Assembly: GCA_003641795.1 (NCBI GenBank)
Contig: QNAP01000048.1
Coordinates: 1 to 9,832, forward strand
From: Thermotogae bacterium
Lineage (GTDB): Bacteria; Thermotogota; Thermotogae; UBA12178
DNA: 9,832 bases
Direction: 5' to 3'
Below the pieces are notes generated by a model. That model saw only the letters and a program-made list of their open reading frames with translations, did no database searches and was not told the DNA's origin. A program made the translations under genes and the position numbers. Below are positions 6,870 through 9,832 of the stretch, one piece after another; position 1 is the first letter of the stretch; every line of letters begins with the position of its first letter.

Positions 6870-7579
6870 TCTGAATCACCACCGAGGTGCTTTTTCACCA
6901 GTTCTTCTATCGATTTCTCGTGAGTCTGCATGAAGTCCGCAAAGAGTGCTGCGAGATCGGAAGGCTCTTCGCCAAGGATGAAAACGTACTGAGTTTCCTC
7001 TCCTGGGACAAGATCGTGTGTCTTGAGCTCGCCGTTGTAGATCTTTGCACGTGCTCGTAGCAGATCCAGTTCCATGTTTTTTGAAGGCAGATACACCACC
7101 CTTGTACGGAGAAAGGGGAACGACAACAACCCGCTCCCTCCCTTTTCCATAAGTCCGCCGCATGCGATATCCACAATCCCTTCTCTCAATGCTTTCTTGA
7201 GCTCCTCTTCAGTTTCAAAGCGATGGAACTTACCCTTCAAATGATTCTCTTTACAAAAGGCTTTGAGTATGTCCGCTTCGAGTCCCACCACATCAGTGTT
7301 CGTCTCTTCAATCATGGGATGGAGCGGTAAAAATCCAATTTTGACGATCCCCGCTGATTTCACCGCGACTACGTAGAGGAAGGTAACGAGCAGAGCTCCC
7401 ATCAAAGCTTCAGTCACCGCAACATCCGGCGCGCCAAGAAATGCATAAACCAATGATGCCGCGAGTCCGAACATACCCCGGGCTATGATGCCGTGGAGCA
7501 GTTTTCGCTGCAAGACGGTGAGGAGAGCCAGCAACGGGAGAAGCCCAACGATTCCGAGACCGAGCCAATCTGTATTCAT
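6866..7579 (-). CDS. MbhD/DUF4040-type MrpA C-terminal subunit fused to a solute-binding-protein-like domain
   Basis: Protein of 237 residues in two parts. Residues 1-75 have three hydrophobic segments (about 5-22, 36-50, 56-74) and the MbhD/DUF4040 signature YAFLGAPDVAVTEALMGALL (45-64), a piece of the MrpA C-terminus. From about 80 the protein becomes soluble and looks like a family-3 periplasmic solute-binding protein: strand VKIGFLPLHPMI (79-90), VVGLEADILKAFCKEN (97-112) for the usual GFDVDLAKAIAK helix, ETEEELKKALREGIVDIACGGL (in parts, 122-143) for the usual LxxGKxDxxxxGxT, then LSFPFLRTRVVYLP (152-165). After a short divergent link, QYVFILGEEPSDLAALFADF (197-216) and SIEELVKKHLG (223-233) match the usual C-terminal helices. 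Lobe 1 is therefore present while lobe 2 (about 90 residues) is mostly absent. The conserved ligand Arg of lobe 1 (TxxR) is not seen. ATG lies 4 bases after the mnhG stop. Confidence 0.82.
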   Translation of the reverse strand: MNTDWLGLGIVGLLPLLALLTVLQRKLLHGIIARGMFGLAASLVYAFLGAPDVAVTEALMGALLVTFLYVVAVKSAGIVKIGFLPLHPMIEETNTDVVGLEADILKAFCKENHLKGKFHRFETEEELKKALREGIVDIACGGLMEKGGSGLLSFPFLRTRVVYLPSKNMELDLLRARAKIYNGELKTHDLVPGEETQYVFILGEEPSDLAALFADFMQTHEKSIEELVKKHLGGDSE

Positions 7580-7583
7580 CGTC

Positions 7584-7856
7584 TCACCGTCTCCTCTTCC
7601 AGACTATTCCTCGAGCGATCATGTGAGTCAAAACGGGTCCCCAAGCAATCGAAGTGATGAGAACGAGAATCAAAAGTGGCCACGATTCTGGCGAGTGAAC
7701 CAACATTCCAAGAACGATCAGTGCTGATCCCAGCGTGTCGGAAATACCGAGGAAGTGGAGTTTCGTTATCAATTCTTGGTTGATAAAAAGCGCTAAGGTC
7801 CCAAAAAACCAAAAGAAAACGCCGAGGGACAGAAGGATCAGGGAGACGAAGCTCAT
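7584..7856 (-). CDS. mnhG: MrpG/MnhG antiporter subunit
   Basis: Small membrane protein of 90 residues with three hydrophobic segments. It matches the MnhG/PhaG family: FINQELITKLHFLGISDTLG (25-44) corresponds to the family block FPDxxxRLHAxxxxxTLG, and ITSIAWGPVLTHMIARG (67-83) to the closing TxPVxxHxIARA. It would be a structural part of the multi-subunit antiporter in the inner membrane. The ATG at 7856 overlaps the mnhF stop as ATGA and follows GGGAGGA at 7 bases; a longer in-frame reading back to 8027 is not membrane-like and lies entirely over mnhF. Confidence 0.9.
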   Translation of the reverse strand: MSFVSLILLSLGVFFWFFGTLALFINQELITKLHFLGISDTLGSALIVLGMLVHSPESWPLLILVLITSIAWGPVLTHMIARGIVWKRRR

Positions 7857-8110
7857 CTTTCCTTCCTCCCCAAAAAGTATGATAAGAGCATAACACTCGC
7901 ACCCGAAACCAACAAGTAGAGGACTCCCACCGTTGTTATACTTTCCAGTTCCTTCAACACTCCGAGCGCGACCAAGAAGATAGAAGCCTTCGTGGAGAGA
8001 CTCGAAAACGATACCAATTTCCCCCACGTATCCTTGGAACGCAGCGAGACTAAGACTGTAAGATAAATCGCGAGAAGCATCGCACTCATGATGAACGCTT
8101 CATTTGCCAT
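7853..8110 (-). CDS. mnhF: MrpF/MnhF-like antiporter subunit
   Basis: Membrane protein of 85 residues with three hydrophobic segments (about 5-23, 38-53, 58-79), the size and topology of MrpF. The assignment rests mainly on position between mnhE and mnhG plus LRSKDTWGKLVSFSSLST (23-40), which sits where MrpF normally has RGPxxxDRxxAxD. That motif is degenerate: Arg24 is there, but Gly-Pro and the two Asp positions are not. ATG, preceded by AGGGGT, overlaps the mnhE end by 11 bases; the stop overlaps mnhG by four. It may be a structural subunit that has lost the ion-handling residues reported for Bacillus MrpF. Confidence 0.8.
   Translation of the reverse strand: MANEAFIMSAMLLAIYLTVLVSLRSKDTWGKLVSFSSLSTKASIFLVALGVLKELESITTVGVLYLLVSGASVMLLSYFLGRKER
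7864..7870 (-). promoter_or_regulatory. mnhG: Shine-Dalgarno site of mnhG
   Basis: GGGAGGA on the minus strand, inside the last codons of mnhF and 7 bases before the ATG at 7856. It decides the start of mnhG in favour of the 90-residue form. Confidence 0.75.
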
Positions 8111-8483
8111 GATCTACCCCTTTCGATTTGCTCAGTACATGTTCCAAGAGTCCGTCTTCTTCTATGTCCACAACGATCGTTTTTGGCGTGATGGTGACTT
8201 CGAAAACCTCTATCACGGTCTTCCAGGGAGTGTTCAGCTCCTTCGTTTTCACTCGGTAGTCTCCAACTAATCCTCTTTTGAACATTTGAAAGGCTTCCAG
8301 ATACGCCTTTGCTATTGCAAGCAGCATCCTCGGAATCGATCGCAAAACCTCGAGGCTTTTCACAGGGACTTCTATGCTGCTGGCTATTGCTGCGGATAAC
8401 AAAACCCCCACCAGTATTCCAAGCGGCTCCGCTCTACCAACAAGGAGCATCCAGACCAACATCAACAGGATGAAGGTCACCAC
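8100..8483 (-). CDS. mnhE: MrpE/MnhE antiporter subunit
   Basis: Protein of 127 residues, shorter than the usual 155-165 of MrpE. Two hydrophobic segments at the N-terminus (1-15, 20-36) are followed by SIPRMLLAIAKAYLEAFQMF (49-68), the amphipathic or membrane helix typical of MrpE, and a cytoplasmic end with FEVTITPKTIVVDIEEDG (93-110), matching the family block ANxITLTPGTxxVDV. The start is one of two adjacent GTG codons (8483 or 8480); the second gives a GTGA overlap with the mnhD stop. It would help assemble or stabilise the Mrp complex. The short N-terminal and C-terminal ends are the only odd points. Confidence 0.9.
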   Translation of the reverse strand: MVTFILLMLVWMLLVGRAEPLGILVGVLLSAAIASSIEVPVKSLEVLRSIPRMLLAIAKAYLEAFQMFKRGLVGDYRVKTKELNTPWKTVIEVFEVTITPKTIVVDIEEDGLLEHVLSKSKGVDHGK

Positions 8484-9832
8484 GGCACCACACGCCCCAA
8501 GAGAAGGAGGATCATCAGGATGACGGTACTCATACCTATGATATGATCCACGGATTCAAGCGTTGTCGGCAGTGGTCTGAACGATCTGCGGAACACGTGG
8601 TAGAAGAACCATCCACAGAGCACGGTCAGCAGCGCGATCGATATTTTCCGCAACTCGTAGGGTTTCAACACGAGATCGATCGCCAGTAGAGAAAACAGGT
8701 AAACAATGTCCACACATCCCAGAAGGCTTTTCTTTCTTGGTCGACTCCTCTTTACAGGCAAGAAGATGAACTTGGCGAAAACCACCGCCGTTAGCCCTCC
8801 AGCTGTGTAGAACAGCGCTTTTTCCCATCCACTGATGTGCGACGCTATCGAGCTCTTGGCAGCGTAACCGCCGAGAGCCGGCACACCAGATATGGCAAGG
8901 CTCGCGATGAAGATGGGTATCCAATGTTCGATAGGGATGCCATCCTTTCTGAGTTTGGCGAAGCTCCTGGATTCGAGCCTGCCAACGCGTAAGAAGAGCC
9001 AGGATTTGAAGATACCATGTGTAAGTGCGTAAGTTGCGCCGGTTAAGGGATTCAGGAGTGTGTATCCGATCTGGGAGACGGTGGAATAAGCCAACAGGCG
9101 TTTCGTATCGTTTTCGCTGATCGCAAAGATAGCACCGAGAAGGGCGCTCAACAAGCCAAAAACACCGACGATCTTTCCGAACTCGGGGTTCAAGTACGAG
9201 ATCCTCAGGAGTGGGTATACACCCGTTTTCACCACTACTCCGGAAAGAAGAGCAGATATGGGGGTAGCGGCCTCACCATGAACATCTGGAAGCCAAAGGC
9301 CGCTCAAAAAGACTCCTCCTTTGACAAAAAGTCCGATCGTTATCATGGCCAAAGGCAGAACGGGTGCACCCAACACCTTTGACATGCTGAAAGTGCCGAA
9401 GTTTTCGTAGTAAAGCGCCACCCCAAGAAGATAGAACAGCATTCCGGTGTTTCCTACCAACAGGTACTTAATGCCACCCCAAAGTTGCTTTGGAAGCATT
9501 TGAAGGCCGATCAGAATGAAAGCGGTGATCGTTACCAGCTCCAGTGTGACGTAAACGTTAAAAAGGTCGAAGCTGATGAACGAGGCATTCATCGCGGCTA
9601 TCAGAATGGGTATCATCGGTCTGAAATCGTTTAGTTCCTCGCTTCGGATGGAATCGAGGACGACCACCGATGTGACGATTCCACTTGTCAACAAGAAGAC
9701 GGCGGACAACCTGTCGAAGATTACTTCTACCCCGAAGAGTCCCGTAATAACGATTCTTTCCTGACTTCCCTTTATCAGCAGTGTGAGTGCTGTTGAAAGC
9801 GTCGAAAGGCTGGCGATTAAAGAAGCACAAAC
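8477..9832 (-). CDS. mnhD: MrpD/MnhD-type antiporter subunit (NuoL/M/N superfamily), 5' end outside window
   Basis: The frame is open to the right edge; 451 residues are visible and perhaps 40-50 N-terminal residues are missing compared with the usual length near 500. It is a proton-channel subunit of the NADH dehydrogenase/Mrp superfamily with many membrane segments. Key charged residues of the family are all present (numbered from the window edge): Glu98 in VYVTLELVTI, Lys171 in GLFVKGG, WLPDVHGEAATPISALLSG (180-198) with His185, Lys202 in VVVKTGVYPLLR, Lys244 in NDTKRLLAYSTVSQIGY (241-257), and HGIFKSWLF (272-280) with Lys276. GLFGVEVIFDRLSAVFLL (31-48) fits the normal MrpD N-terminal region. 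It should therefore be active in ion translocation. It is the first visible gene of the antiporter module and its stop overlaps mnhE. Confidence 0.93.
   Translation of the reverse strand, partial: VCASLIASLSTLSTALTLLIKGSQERIVITGLFGVEVIFDRLSAVFLLTSGIVTSVVVLDSIRSEELNDFRPMIPILIAAMNASFISFDLFNVYVTLELVTITAFILIGLQMLPKQLWGGIKYLLVGNTGMLFYLLGVALYYENFGTFSMSKVLGAPVLPLAMITIGLFVKGGVFLSGLWLPDVHGEAATPISALLSGVVVKTGVYPLLRISYLNPEFGKIVGVFGLLSALLGAIFAISENDTKRLLAYSTVSQIGYTLLNPLTGATYALTHGIFKSWLFLRVGRLESRSFAKLRKDGIPIEHWIPIFIASLAISGVPALGGYAAKSSIASHISGWEKALFYTAGGLTAVVFAKFIFLPVKRSRPRKKSLLGCVDIVYLFSLLAIDLVLKPYELRKISIALLTVLCGWFFYHVFRRSFRPLPTTLESVDHIIGMSTVILMILLLLGRVVPW

Noticed and set aside
7857..8027. N-terminal extension of mnhG
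   Set aside because: It lies over mnhF in another frame, is not hydrophobic, and a strong ribosome site precedes the ATG at 7856.
8939..9010. Possible frameshift in mnhD around the LFLRVGRLESRSFAKL segment
   Set aside because: The sequence there is unlike the usual family text, but the frame is continuous and typical motifs resume on both sides (HGIFKSWLF before, SGVPALGGYAAKSSI after).
9558..9830. Minus-strand open frame at the right edge with an ATG
   Set aside because: It is in a different frame from mnhD, whose frame continues with typical MrpD sequence (GLFGVEVIFDRLSA) to the window edge.

Overview
The window is a dense stretch of a bacterial chromosome in which every supported gene lies on the minus strand, so it reads from the right edge to the left. 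Moderate base composition, strong Shine-Dalgarno sites, very tight packing and the gene set suggest a thermophilic bacterium of the Thermotogota (Thermotoga or Pseudothermotoga type). That set is a polyprenyl synthase next to a DUF151 nuclease-family protein, a split Mrp/Mbh-type antiporter, and a radical SAM protein with a helix-hairpin-helix tail of a type I associate with archaea and Thermotogales. The organism assignment is an inference from gene content, not from a marker gene.

Right part (9832 to 6180): an Mrp/Mnh/Mbh-type cation/proton antiporter module in the order D (5' end outside the window), E, F, G, a MrpA-C-terminal (MbhD/DUF4040) protein, and a MrpB protein carrying the extreme MrpA tail at its N-terminus. 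The large NuoL-like MrpA core, MrpC and any hydrogenase or oxidoreductase subunits are not in the window; the module probably continues to the right. The MbhD-like protein carries a C-terminal soluble domain resembling lobe 1 of a family-3 solute-binding protein. This is the most unusual object here.

Middle (6180 to 3374): a radical SAM protein with an N-terminal Rossmann-like region, a CX6CX2C cluster motif and a C-terminal HhH motif, overlapping thiI (tRNA 4-thiouridine synthase, short form without rhodanese domain).

Left part (3393 to 1): a lipid/envelope group made of a PlsC-type acyltransferase, a DUF151 bifunctional-nuclease protein, a polyprenyl diphosphate synthase with GGPP-type features, and a membrane-anchored lipase-like protein cut by the left edge. 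The lipase-like protein appears to have Gly where the catalytic Ser should be.

All ten gene junctions overlap by 1 to 47 bases or are 4 bases apart, so there is no intergenic space, no visible promoter or terminator, and no stretch over 300 bases without a gene. I see no tRNA, rRNA, mobile element, repeat or CRISPR array. The genes could form one long transcript with translational coupling.
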